Positions 1-11,231 of a stretch of DNA of 64,000 nt are shown one piece after another. A model generated the notes under the pieces. That model saw nothing but the letters and a program-made list of their open reading frames with translations. It made no database searches and had not been told where the DNA came from. Source of the stretch: Tachypleus tridentatus (lineage: Eukaryota > Arthropoda > Merostomata > Xiphosura > Limulidae); NCBI RefSeq assembly GCF_004210375.1, contig NC_134834.1:94244170-94308169 (forward strand), written 5' to 3'. Position 1 is the stretch's first letter; each line of letters opens with the position of its first letter. The position numbers were made by a program, and so were the translations under genes.

Positions 1-483
1 AGAACAGTGATCAGGTAGCACCTGCATTTTGCTAGTTGAAAAACATCTGTAGCACAGAAACTTAAAATGTAGCAGACCAATGGGTATATGTGTGTATATA
101 TGAAAGTACATGTTTAAACTATAAGTGTATCTGTGGAAACAAGTTACAGAATATAAATGTTCAATGGAGAAAATTTACCATAATTAAAAAATAAGTTATA
201 CAATAATTACATTTATTGTTATTTCCATTAGAAATAATAGTTAATTATTAGCCTTAACTAAGTGTGATCTGCATAGGTACTTGATCTATTTTTTAAACAA
301 GTGTAGTAGTTCAATGTACAGAAAATGGTGTTAATTAATTTGCACTTTTATTCAATGATATATGAACATTTAAAATTTTTTTTCTCATTTATAGGAATTA
401 CTCTAACATATTTATCAATGGTTTCTTTACCACTTCTTTCATGAGGGAAAAATATTCAAAGCTTTATCTAGTTTTAGGCCACT
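1..483. other. AT-rich sequence, nothing recognised
   Basis: There are no open frames of note, splice-bounded exons or repeats that I recognise. It could be 3' UTR or intergenic sequence. Confidence 0.4.
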
Positions 484-746
484 ATTAAACCTGACATAGC
501 CAGGTTATTAGGGTTCTCAATTCATAATCTGTGGGTTTGAATACCCATTGCTAGATTATGTTTGCCCCTTTTAACTATAGGGGTGTTGTAATGTGATGGT
601 CAATCCCTCTATTCATTGATAATTAGAGGCTTAAGAATTAGTGACAGGTGGTGTTGATTAGCTGTCTTCCCTCTAGTCTATCACTTCTAAATTAGGAATG
701 GCTAGCATAGATAGCCTTTGAGTAGCTTTACACACGAAATTCAACA
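484..746 (+). mobile_element. SINE family 1, old diverged copy
   Basis: The order of blocks matches the SINE-1 copies in the right half. A tRNA-like head with degenerate B box (gggtttgaatacc) is followed by the body (taatgtgatggtcaatccc, tcttccctctagtct) and the tail gagtagctttacacacgaaattc. It is much more diverged than the copies at 44-59 kb, so it is an older insertion. Confidence 0.75.
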
Positions 747-3160
747 CAATGGTCTCCCTATTCTGAATTAACTAATTTTATGATATCTATCTTTAACCAA
801 AAGGTCTTGGGGACATTATATCTTTTTAAGTATTGAGGAAGAAAAAACATTAAAAGTTTTAGTGTAAGTTTAATGTATTTGTGTACATGTTGATGTGTAT
901 GTATACATACATCAAAAATATACCATGTAGTTAATGAATGGTGGTAAAGGTAAGATATTTACTAAAAACATTGATGCATTAATTGTTTATAATTATTAAC
1001 CTAATTACAAAATGTAAATTGATTTGAGATTGGTCTTTAGGTTTTAGAACTGAAACAGTATATTAGATATTAACTTTGTCTAAATTTAGATATTTTGTAA
1101 GTTTTTTCACTCATGAATTTTCAATATAAATCATTTTGTAATGCTTTTCTTTTTAAACCTTTAGAAAGGGGTGCTCTTGTTCTAATGTGTAAATATGTAT
1201 ATTGTGTGAAATTTGTTTAATAAGACTTTTTTTTTTTGTAACAGCTAATGATTAAGTCATTGTACAGTGGCTAATTTGATGTTTAATAATAATGGAGTTT
1301 ATTTCTTATTATTTTGTATAAAAGGATACACTTTATTGCATTTCCTTTGCTCAAAATACTTTGATTTATATTAAAATAAGATAATCCTAGTGACAAGCTA
1401 CCTAATAGTTTTGCTTTCTATTTAGGAAGAAACTAGTCACATTCTTTCATTGCTTGTTTATGAAAGACCTAAAACTTTGCATTTAAATGTGGTTTTTGGT
1501 AAGGTAAATATTGTAGGGGGAGAGGTGTCAAAATTATAATGCAGGTGTTGAATGATACATATATCAGCACCTTGTATTAAAATAACATTAAATATTTGAA
1601 ATGTATATCAATATATTAAGTACTTTTTCATTTGATAGGCTTTGCTATTTTATTTTTATCTAAGCACTTTCATAATTTTGCACTAATTTACTGGTGCCTT
1701 AAACAATTTGTTGTAAACTATTCATCACATTTTAAAGTCTTCTTTTATTTCTATAATACATTTAAGTAAACACGTTTGTTTACATTTCTCTATTCTGACC
1801 TCCTAGTAACTTGACCTCAAGTTTGAATCTGATAATTCCATTGGACCCACATCATAGTTGCAGCCTACATAACTTTGCATTTTAAGAAACACTTTATGTG
1901 TAACAAAAGTATATAACTTTGTATGGTTCCTGGAGTTTCTCTTGATCTAGCTATACTTTTAAGACTAAGTATTTATAAGTGTTTTCCCAAAATGATTCTT
2001 CAATACAGTTTCATACAAACATTTTATATGTGGCATAAACTCTTGTGTACAAAATATTAAAATTACACAAAAGCAAGTGTCTAGTAAAATATGTGATAGT
2101 ATTTCACTAAGGTATTACTTCAAAGAAATTTACCTAATATGGTAGATATTTGTGTTGGTAGATCTGCAGTGGAATGTTACCAAAAATGTACAGCTCTAAC
2201 ACTAATAAGGATTACAGATAACGTATAATGTAAATTGAATTTTCATACCTAAGTATGATAAAATCACAACCATTTGTCCAGATATGTGTTTTACATGTGT
2301 AATTTTTTTATTGTAATACCATTGATTTGGAATAAAATAATTATTCATAAATTGTGTGTTATTTCAATGCTTTAACAAATTCCCCGATTTTTTCAAAGAT
2401 ACAGAGAATAGTATCCCCTATTTAACAATGATTCATGCTCCACGTTTTTTTATATTTGGTCATTAAGTTTATGGTCAATAACATAAGTGAGTAAAACCAA
2501 TCAGTTTATTGCTTTTATAATATGCTTAATACCTCATTCATACCACTGTAAATTGTTGAAAGTCCTTATTTTGGGATGGAGAACTTTAACATTCACTCTA
2601 TATAAGAACTACCTCCAGAATAGTTTGTTTGTTGAACAAGTAAAAAAAAACTTAATTATCTAGACTTCCTTGTTACATTTATTCATAATTATATGCACCA
2701 AAACTCTAGCCAGCATTAAGACACATCTTTTAGACTTTACCACAAAATTTTAATGTCTTACCAAATTATAAATGACAGTTATATTGGAGATATCAATCAT
2801 GTGTATAAGTATCCAGAGGGCTGAACTAAAACTCTTATTTTGTAGCTATACTTTGGAATGTGGCTGTTATGTTCAAAATGTCTGACACATAGATTGGTAT
2901 TAAATTTTCATGAGAAAAACAATACAATCATATTTTGTAAGTGTCCTATTGCTTGGTACTTTAATTATTGCAAAAAAAAAAAGCTGTATATTACAGACCT
3001 TGCTTGTAATGTCTACATACACCTGAACAGGAGACTGCAGTTAATGTAAAGTCTCAACATTTCCCCCAACAAATGGGTACCTAGCTTATCCAAGGTTCAT
3101 CATGATAGCAATCACACTTTTGGAGGGTGGGCAACTATTATGTGCTCACTGTATCTTGTC
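747..3160. other. AT-rich non-coding stretch
   Basis: No coding exon or known repeat was found. There are several AATAAA-type hexamers, for example near 2332 on the plus strand, but no upstream coding sequence to attach them to. Short open frames here have no splice or family support. Confidence 0.4.
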
Positions 3161-3169
3161 TTTACCACT

Positions 3170-3472
3170 TCAATAAGTGAGGAGCATCAACAACATTGGA
3201 TAACCGTCTCTGTAGTTTTCTGATATCAATGAAGCCATAGCTAGCAATCCATTCTTAGCAGTATTTTCACCTGATGGATGAAGCTGTGGTTTGGTCATCT
3301 TAATAAGGAGATGTGAAGCTTCAGGATGCCTATTGAAGTCTGAGAGAGAGGAAACATACACTGATGAACAGAGGACCTTGTTGAATCAACTGAGGGTCCT
3401 GAGGTTATCCAGACTCTCCTCCTCCTCTGCTAAAGTTCTTGCTAGAAGAGATAAATAATCTGGATGAACTGA
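3170..3472 (-). pseudogene. Coding-like minus-strand remnant
   Basis: Two pieces read like protein: HPDYLSLLARTLAEEEESLD just after a poly-T/CAG acceptor near 3473, and RHPEASHLLIKMTKPQLHP near 3310. They are in incompatible frames with a stop between them. They may be exons of the unidentified gene with undetected introns, or a decayed copy. I do not know the family. Confidence 0.25.
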
Positions 3473-3819
3473 AAAAAAAACGTTGGTAATAACTGAATCC
3501 TGATTAATGACTCCAAACTTTTCCAACAAAAGTCGTTGATGATAAATATAAACTAACCACTCACCTGAGGGTTCAAGAATTTAGAATGTGTAAGGGCTAG
3601 TGCAGTAATTTGTCATAAGTCAATTAAGAGAGCCAAAATATGGTGTTGAAGTCTGAGTAAGAAGGTCAAAGAAAAATGAACAAATGGTTATTAGGCAGTA
3701 CTAGGATATCTATATTGTGAAGTAAAAAAACTACTAACATGAGAAGAAATTAAAACAAAATAAACTATAACGTGAATGATTAGCACATAGATAAAAGTAT
3801 AGCAAAACAATAACTGTAC

Positions 3820-3915
3820 CTCAACAATCTCAAACCACTCTTCAGTAAAGTCAAATTCATTCATTCTTGAAAGTACTAAAACTGTATCCACAAAGCACAT
3901 TCTCTCTTTTACTGA
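3820..3915 (-). CDS. Putative exon, unidentified gene
   Basis: These are 96 bp, 32 open codons, between a GGTTAG acceptor and a GTACAG donor. They include MCFVDTVLVLSRMNEFDFTE and end EWFEIVE. It may follow 4654-4511 if that exon is spliced before its stop. The next acceptor, at 3656, leads after ten codons to TGA in the expected phase. Confidence 0.35.
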
Positions 3916-4510
3916 CTAACCAGAATATGAAAGTATCTCCATTCCATACAACAGTTACACAGTGGCCCTCCATGGAAAAAACAGTAAATAAGTTTGACTG
4001 AACAGACCACAGAAAGTATCTTTTCTGGTTGCATTTTGTTCATTAACTTAAGTTTCTGAATTAGAACTTTAAAAAAATTACAGTTTTGTAGAGATGATAC
4101 ATGGACAATAAGACAGAAATATGTAGTAACTGCATGCTACACTCCAATCTCAAACATAATGATACAATTAAACTTAATCTATATAAAGAAAACTTATCTA
4201 TTTATGAATTTCGCACCAAAAATTTAATTTCAGTGAAAGAGAGACAATGTAGAAGTCTTATCTACTCTTTAATTTGCTACTTCTGCTGCAATAGATTAAT
4301 TGCTTCTGATATGTGACCCTTCAGCACTGCTTGTAAGAGCAAAGCAAACAGCCTTGTATAGTGGTGATATTTAAATTGTTTGGTGTTTCATATATGGTCC
4401 TTAGTATAATAATTACCCCATGGTACAGTGCAGTCTGCAACCAAGAACAGCACGAGCCATTAAACTAAAATCTTACACAGATTTAAAAATAATATCCCAA
4501 CAAATTACTG

Positions 4511-4654
4511 TCACGTGCTGTTACTGTCATTTCCTCTTAGCAACTGTTCCATCATCTTTTCATATCTTGCTTCCAGTTTTCCTTTTTTTTCAAATTTCCT
4601 TTCTAGAAACACTGGATACAAAGGTAAAATATTATCTGGAATAACCTTAGTCAA
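4511..4654 (-). CDS. Putative coding exon of an unidentified gene (C-terminal candidate)
   Basis: After a GATTTAG acceptor, 47 codons stay open to a TGA at 4513-4511. They start LTKVIPDNILPLYP and continue with a charged helix (FEKKGKLEARYEKMMEQ). The phase agrees with the exon at 4850-4802. An alternative donor GTAACA, ten bases before the stop, would instead join in phase to 3912-3820 using the CAG acceptor. I do not recognise the protein. The hydrophobic/leucine pattern of the upstream exon would suit an alpha-solenoid, but that is inference. Confidence 0.4.
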   Translation of the reverse strand: MTKVIPDNILPLYPVFLERKFEKKGKLEARYEKMMEQLLRGNDSNST

Positions 4655-4801
4655 CTAAATCTGTCATTCAAAGAGATGACTACACGTAACCATCACAAGG
4701 AAGAAGTTTACTTCAATGTCTTGTTCAGTTTAACCATTTGGATGCTCATATCTGAACTCCAAAGTCCTTCCAAATCTTTAGATCCTAAGCTCAGCACATA
4801 C

Positions 4802-4850
4802 ATTCATCACTTCTTTGATATTATTTAGTGATTTAAGCAACAATATATTT
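4802..4850 (-). CDS. Putative 49-bp exon of the same unidentified gene
   Basis: This exon is bounded by a GTTAG acceptor and a GTATGT donor. It supplies one base that completes an Arg codon and then NILLLKSLNNIKEVMN, ending in phase 0. The phase matches both the exon at 6394-6197 (which ends AG) and the exon starting at 4654. Its short length makes it less certain than its neighbours. Confidence 0.35.
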
Positions 4851-6196
4851 CTAACTGTCAGTAATTTATTACATATTTTTTTACAGAACTGTCACTACAT
4901 CAGAATTTTCTGACTTAAGTTTAGTTGTCATTTAATTGGTATTCATCATGTAATATTATATTACTGGAAACAAAACAAGTGTGTTGGTTCCTTGGACTCA
5001 TGATTTTAAAATGTCATCAGGATAGAATTATTGAACTCAATTTCAGGATTTTAAAACTACTTTCATCAGTGCTTTCACTCGGCACTTAGCTATCCTGAAG
5101 CCTTAGATGCAACTTCAAGTTTGGACCCTTATTGCTAGCATTACTTTCAACATAATCATTTAGGTAACTCATAAAGGTTTTAAAGTAACCTATATTGTAT
5201 TAGGTATATATATATAAACTCAAACAAAAAGAAAGTAAATGCAGGGGTGGCTAATATGAATCCTTCAATAATGATGTTAACAAATAGCATTTGAGTCATC
5301 TCTATATAATATCACCGTGTAGTAGAATGTTAACAAACAGAAATATGATAAATTATACTCCACTGAGATTGTTATATACATATTATTAGAGAAATTTAAT
5401 ACTGATAAAGTTAAGTAAACAAAATCAAAAGGAAAGACTGCATCAAAAACAGCAAATCCAAACCTTTGACTAATTATATTAGTTTGTTACAAGCCAAAAA
5501 AAACCAAAAACTACTGCACTAATTAAAAAGATCCCAAGGTACAAGTTATAATGTGGGATACAAAATGTATACTATGTTTCGGAGGTGACAGCAGAAGTAG
5601 GACCCACATTGGTAGTCCAGTAAACAAATTATACTGGTATGAAGAGTCCCATCCAGTTATCTGAATAAACTAGTACAACACCCAATTATTGAGTCTACCT
5701 TAACTATCATGCTCTAAACAAGCCTTTATATGTGGCAAGGTGAACATCTTCATAAAGTAGTGCCAAGTTTTTGAGTGACCTTATTCATAACTAAAAATAA
5801 TTAGAAATGTGTAGTAAAATTTCTCCAATTTTTATTTATTTAATACATTATTATATTTGTTACAGAATAGTTTAATCATTTTAATTAAAGTTTCTTTATT
5901 AACTATTCATTTTTGTGTCAGTATTTCAATATTACTGATAAAATATTGTAATTTAACACAAATGTTACAATATCTCAGTAACTGCAAAGTTATAATGCTT
6001 ATATGCATTGCACCTGTAATACTTATTGTTCGTCTATTATTGACTGCTAATTCCAGTTTCATCCTGAACTAAACCTTTAAAAAGGAACTCCATATTTCTG
6101 TCTGAAAGCTAAACACTAATATTATGATTTTTTTTTTAAATTACTACTAGTTAATAATACTTATAAAAGCAGATACTCCATTTGGAACTATCTTAC

Positions 6197-6394
6197 CTCA
6201 TTGAAATTGGTTGACACCATTGTTTAGGTTTCTGAGTTATTATGCAATATAAAAGAAATAGAAGAAAGGAGATCAATGAATTCAAACTTTCTGCTATGAT
6301 ATTTGCAGTCATTCCCAAACTAGAAACTCGGTTATTAAGTAGATGTTGCAATAAAAGGAAACAACACTGTATAGTATTGTAAAGTTCTGATGAC
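6197..6394 (-). CDS. Putative 198-bp exon of an unidentified gene
   Basis: The CTCTATAG acceptor and GTAAGA donor are strong, and 65 codons in between are open. They are Leu-rich (CCFLLLQHLLNN, SLNSLISFLLFLLY) and end QKPKQWCQPISM. The exon is phase-symmetric. It could be a helical-repeat segment or a membrane-associated helix. No upstream exon could be traced between 6400 and 10900, so this may be a fragment or a decaying gene. Confidence 0.4.
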
Positions 6395-7619
6395 CTATAG
6401 AGGAGATATTTAAAATACCATTTAGTTGAATAATCCAAGCTACTATCCCTACATAGACAGTGCTGTTGTCTGCCTGATAAATACCTAACTCATATCAAAA
6501 CTTTACTTATTTTCTGAACTGCAGACTGATCAGTAATGTCTTTATAATTCATGTTTTAATTCTTTGTTTTCGAAATTCAGAAGTGAAAGAGAAGATAAAC
6601 AATCCTGAGATAGTATGTTCCTTAAAGTTACTCATTCTTTTTAATGCATAAACTTATCTTGTACATATAACATTACTAACAGAAATAGTTTAAAGATTCT
6701 TAGCACAATTTCTATGTTTGGAAATGTCCAATGCAATCCATTCAATAATCACCTTTTCTGTTTGAATTGAAACTTTATTGTGACCTCTAAATTGTAATCC
6801 TAATTTAGACACTTTTACAGTGGTTACCATGTTTCAAGATTTTTTTTCATTTCTGAGTCATTAAGACTGAGATTAGGGCAACACCTTGAAAACTTGTACA
6901 TGATAAAAACATGGTATATTATGCTCCATCAATTCACTGTGTACATTTTACCTAGTGATAAATGTGTCACTACCTAGAACTCATTCATGAAATGAATCTA
7001 CTAATAGTCAATGGCATGCTTTCATGCCAGTGTTCTTTCCATTTCAGCATACATATAAATGTCTGTTACTACATTCATGTGGCTGACTGGTCATTCCAAT
7101 CGTAGTTCATTTGAATTTAACAATGCACCAGAACTGGTAAAGAGCTTCCACTGAAAACAATAAACAGATTCTGGTTTAAAGACATTAGACACAAGTTCTA
7201 AACCTTTTATTGTAGGAAGGAACTCTGAGGAATTAATTTATACTAAAATTTTCATCAAATAGTCTGGCTGTTTCTAAGCATAAGATGCTGTTCTCATCTC
7301 AAGTACAAAATTCTCATGTTTCACTTTATAAACTGCTAGAGTAGATGGCTCATTAAATGGGAATACAATTGAATTACACTTGTATAATTAGTATAGTATA
7401 TAATGTTATGTTTTTGATCATTGGACGGTGTCAGACCAGCTACTCAATCTTCAAGTGCAGGCAGTACTGTGAATGTATCTGAATATAAGGTGTCATCACA
7501 CTTTGTTTCAAGATGAACACCTTCTAAAATGGCTGCTTGATCATTATCTGGCAATAATTCTGTTTGCCACAATGAAATCAATCATTAAAAGTAAAATTCA
7601 ATTTCCACATCTGTAGTTT

Positions 7620-8520
7620 AGATACAGGGGTCATTCGGACAAAGATTTACAATATTACAATAACAAAACTTCTATGTAGATCTCCACATATTAAGAGAGT
7701 TCTGTATGTTATATTAAACAATTTTTGGTATATTAATCAACAAGTCATGTGACCACCATAATTAGTACGTAGTTGCATTGAAATGGCAAATGTCTAAAAT
7801 ACATCTTGGTGTTTTGTAGGTAGAGTGAAAACTGGAAAGGTATGTAACTGCTCTTTCTGATGAGAACATGTGGTCAAATCAGGAATTTAGAATTTCAAGA
7901 TATTTGTTACACATAATGGCACTGTGTAAAAAAAACAAAAGGAACATGGATCAAGTTAGAGCACCAAAATCATCCAGAAAGAGACTCATAACAAGTCAAA
8001 CCCAAAAGCCATGGAAAACCAGGTGTGACACCTTGCAAACAGGTGAGAATCCATGAACACAAATACTGATAGCAGAAACTGTCTACACGCCGCAGGCACA
8101 AGTACACAACGTCAAAGATCTCTGTTTAGAAATAAAGCCAAAGGGTACAAGTTCATCAAGATAAGGCTTCTAGTCACACTTCCAATTGAACTATAATATA
8201 CCTTAAATGTATGGAAAATGAAACAAGTATTTGTGGTATTGCATGGAAAGAAATACCAGTTAAGTTCCTGGATGTAACACCTATAGATTTTTGTGTGTCT
8301 GAACTTCTGAAATGGGTACTGCCCATAATCTTATATTAAATAGATTACAGAAAGCATGTAGGGGAGAAGTGTGTATCATTTGAACATAATAACCTTAAAA
8401 CATGGCCAACTGCAATAGAAACTATGTTGCACACTAACTGACAATATACATAGTCAACAGAAAGAGCATAAACAGATATGGCTATATGTACTGTAAGTTA
8501 TATAGTAAGGGCCCAGAACT
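7620..8520 (+). pseudogene. Degenerate mariner-like transposase remnant
   Basis: Frames interrupted by stops contain HQDKASSHTSN (8152-8187). This corresponds to the second catalytic Asp region of mariner-type DDE transposases. Further on is IPVKFLDVTPIDFCVSELLK (8258-8315), the region of the third catalytic Asp. An upstream stretch with VRAPKSSRKRL fits the N-terminal linker. No clear terminal inverted repeats were found. It cannot encode active protein. Confidence 0.6.
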
Positions 8521-10890
8521 GTTTTGTTGAATATTAATATATTTATAACACTACCTATAAAGAGCATTATTTGTATTTTTCTTACCTAGGTTTTATGTTG
8601 CTTTTTGAAATAGTTAAAATGAAATTTAGTTTCCTTTAAAATTAATCAAGAAATACAACTGATTCTTTGCACATCTTATTTTTAGATTATAAACACAATG
8701 TTTACCAACCACATGTGCTATTAGCCCTTCAAAACTTTCTTACAATTATATTGCCATATATTACTTCAAAGCTGAAGTTTCAAACACACAGATGTGCTTG
8801 GCAATCTTTAATCCTTCTACTCATAATTAATTCTATATAACTGTCATTTAGTGACAGCAAAGAAAAATTTTCAAAATATGTTTTGACATTATATGAACAA
8901 AAGTATGCAGTTTTTTTCTTAAAAACAATTATATGATTTGCGTTTTCAGAAATATTGTAGTTTTGATTGATTTATTAAAACTTCTTCTTTGTTTTCACTT
9001 CAAAGTTCTTAGAGTTATAAATTAAGTTTTCTCTTATGGATTTTATGTATGCTTGACCCATTCCAAGAACAAGAAGGCTAGCCTAATGGTCCATCAGTTA
9101 TACTGAATTATTATAGAAGTTAATTTAAATAAAATAGTAATAAATAACTACTGTTGAAAATTAATAAATAAATAATTACTGAAATTATTTTTCATAAATG
9201 AACTTGAGTAAAATTGATAATAATTACAAGTCACTTACTTTATCTAATTCTCACCATAAAAGTTGTTAGTGAAAATGATGATATTAATACTTTAACCAAC
9301 ACATTTACAGGTTATGACATGAAGGAACAAGGGACTACAAGTGTATATGTATATTAATTACATAAAAATGTAGAATTATTATATACATGTTTAAATTACT
9401 ATAGTTTTCCAGCTTTAAAGTCTACTGTTATCCGATTTCAAATTGTAAACTGTAATTATAGAATGTCATCTTTTCTATGTATTTGTCATTAACGAGCAAT
9501 AAGTTATGGGCTCTGGTCTTGTGTTATGTCTGGGACACGGTGTGCTAGCCCTCTGTGGCAAACATTAGCTATATGGTGTCTCTTCTCATTACCCGTTGTT
9601 CTCATAAGTCGAACTTCAAACCTCACTTCCATCTCACTACAATAACAAGAAAGAAAATAAATGCACTTTCTGTATTTTTCTCAGCCTTTCATATCACTTG
9701 ACCATGACATGGCATCAAAGCATAATCAGGATTCCACAGAAGTCTTAGCTCATTCCCCAAACTTTCACCACCACAATCTCTAAAATTGTCAACAATTGAA
9801 GAAGTTGATTTTACACAATACCACTTTGCATCAAAAGACAAAAATATCAAATCCTCACCTATTTATTAGCATAGATAATAAGAGAAAAAGATGGGCTCTC
9901 TTTTCCTCTACATGCATAAACAAGAGAACAAGAAAAACAAAGCGACAATACAAGTTTATAAAAATACTCGTATATGTATGTATCATTTTGTAATTTACAC
10001 GCTATAATTGTCATAAATTGTTAAGAAACCATTTTTCGTTCATTTAGCTTGTTATTGAAAATATATTGCTCACAAACTGTCAAGAAAGAAGACAAAACAC
10101 ATATATGCATTTTGAAACAAAAAACACTTAGAAGTACCAAAAAATGTACAACAAAATATTAATGGAAAAATTTTAACAAAATATTAAACATTATTTTCTC
10201 TATGCTAGAGAAAATAAATGAACATCACTAACAGTTTGATGGAATATAAAAATAACTACTATTTGTTTATATGTAATCTCTCAATTAACAATATTTCTTA
10301 ATAAAAAAACAACAAAAAACTTGTGTATACTTTGAGAACATTCATTTAAGTACAAACTGTACCTTTATCTTGTATAACAAGAAATACATGAATTATGGTG
10401 TGAATATACTTCAGTAATCTTTAGAATTCTATCACATCTTTTTATGTTCAGCACTATATGTTCTGCATGCTTTTATATACAATCACAATTGTTATCAAAG
10501 AAACTTTTAATCTCAAAAACCTTAAAAAAATTACTGAATGTATGGGTGGAAGAATATTCATTTAAGTTTCTTAACTGATTTAAGAGTGATTGAGGGCAAT
10601 ATTACAGCAAATTAATCCCCTCCAGGCAAGAATGTATACCAATCATTTGTTATACTTTTATGGCCAAAGATACGACATAAAAAACGTATTAGAATAAGAA
10701 AATTTTATATTTTAAGTAAACATAAAATGAATAAAATATCCAAGTCTCACACAACAGCATGCTATATAAATTTTATCTCTCTCAAAACTGATTTTAATTT
10801 GACATCATTGTCAAGTGTAGAGGGCACGATTAATGATGAACTCCTTAATCAATAACATTCATACAGTTAGTTAATCCAATTAAATGTAAA
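8520..10890. other. AT-rich sequence downstream of eIF2 alpha
   Basis: No exon or repeat was recognised. Part is probably eIF2 alpha 3' UTR. Short frames such as the one at 9796-9993 lack any support. Confidence 0.4.
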
Positions 10891-10896
10891 TTTATT
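10891..10896 (-). promoter_or_regulatory. Candidate polyadenylation signal for eIF2 alpha
   Basis: AATAAA on the minus strand lies about 190 nt after the eIF2 alpha stop codon. In such AT-rich DNA the hexamer is common, so this is only the first plausible site. A longer 3' UTR is equally possible. Confidence 0.3.
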
Positions 10897-11081
10897 TACA
10901 TCACATAATATTAGCATACCCATAAATAATAATTTATATGTCCATTTCTTTGCAAACTATTACACAATTTCAAAAATGTAGAAATAATATAAATTAGATG
11001 TTTTACATTGATTTTAACACAGGACACCTGTATTATTCACACAGTTTGGTTACCAGCTTGAAGTTTTAAAATAATTTCACC

Positions 11082-11231
11082 CTATGGTTGCTCTTCTCTT
11101 TCGTCATCTTCACTTTCAGCTTCTGCAGTTTCATCATCGTCATCATCACCAGCTACCTCAGCGTTAGCCATTTCTAATCTTTCAAGTTGTTTGGATAGCT
11201 CCATTTCATCTACTTCCGTAACCACTTTGGG
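11082..11231 (-). CDS. EIF2S1: eIF2 alpha last coding exon
   Basis: After a TTCTAG acceptor this exon encodes [20 protein letters not shown] and an acidic tail of Asp/Glu runs. It ends in REEQP and a TAG at 11084-11082. The acidic C-terminus is expected in metazoan eIF2 alpha and varies in length. The 3' UTR continues to lower coordinates. Confidence 0.96.
   Translation of the reverse strand, partial: PKVVTEVDEMELSKQLERLEMANAEVAGDDDDDETAEAESEDDEREEQP

Noticed and set aside
7000-7600. Protein-like minus-strand stretches (for example KGLELVSNVFKPESVYCF near 7200)
   Set aside because: Stops break every frame and no donor/acceptor chain links the pieces; open runs of this size occur by chance in AT-rich DNA.
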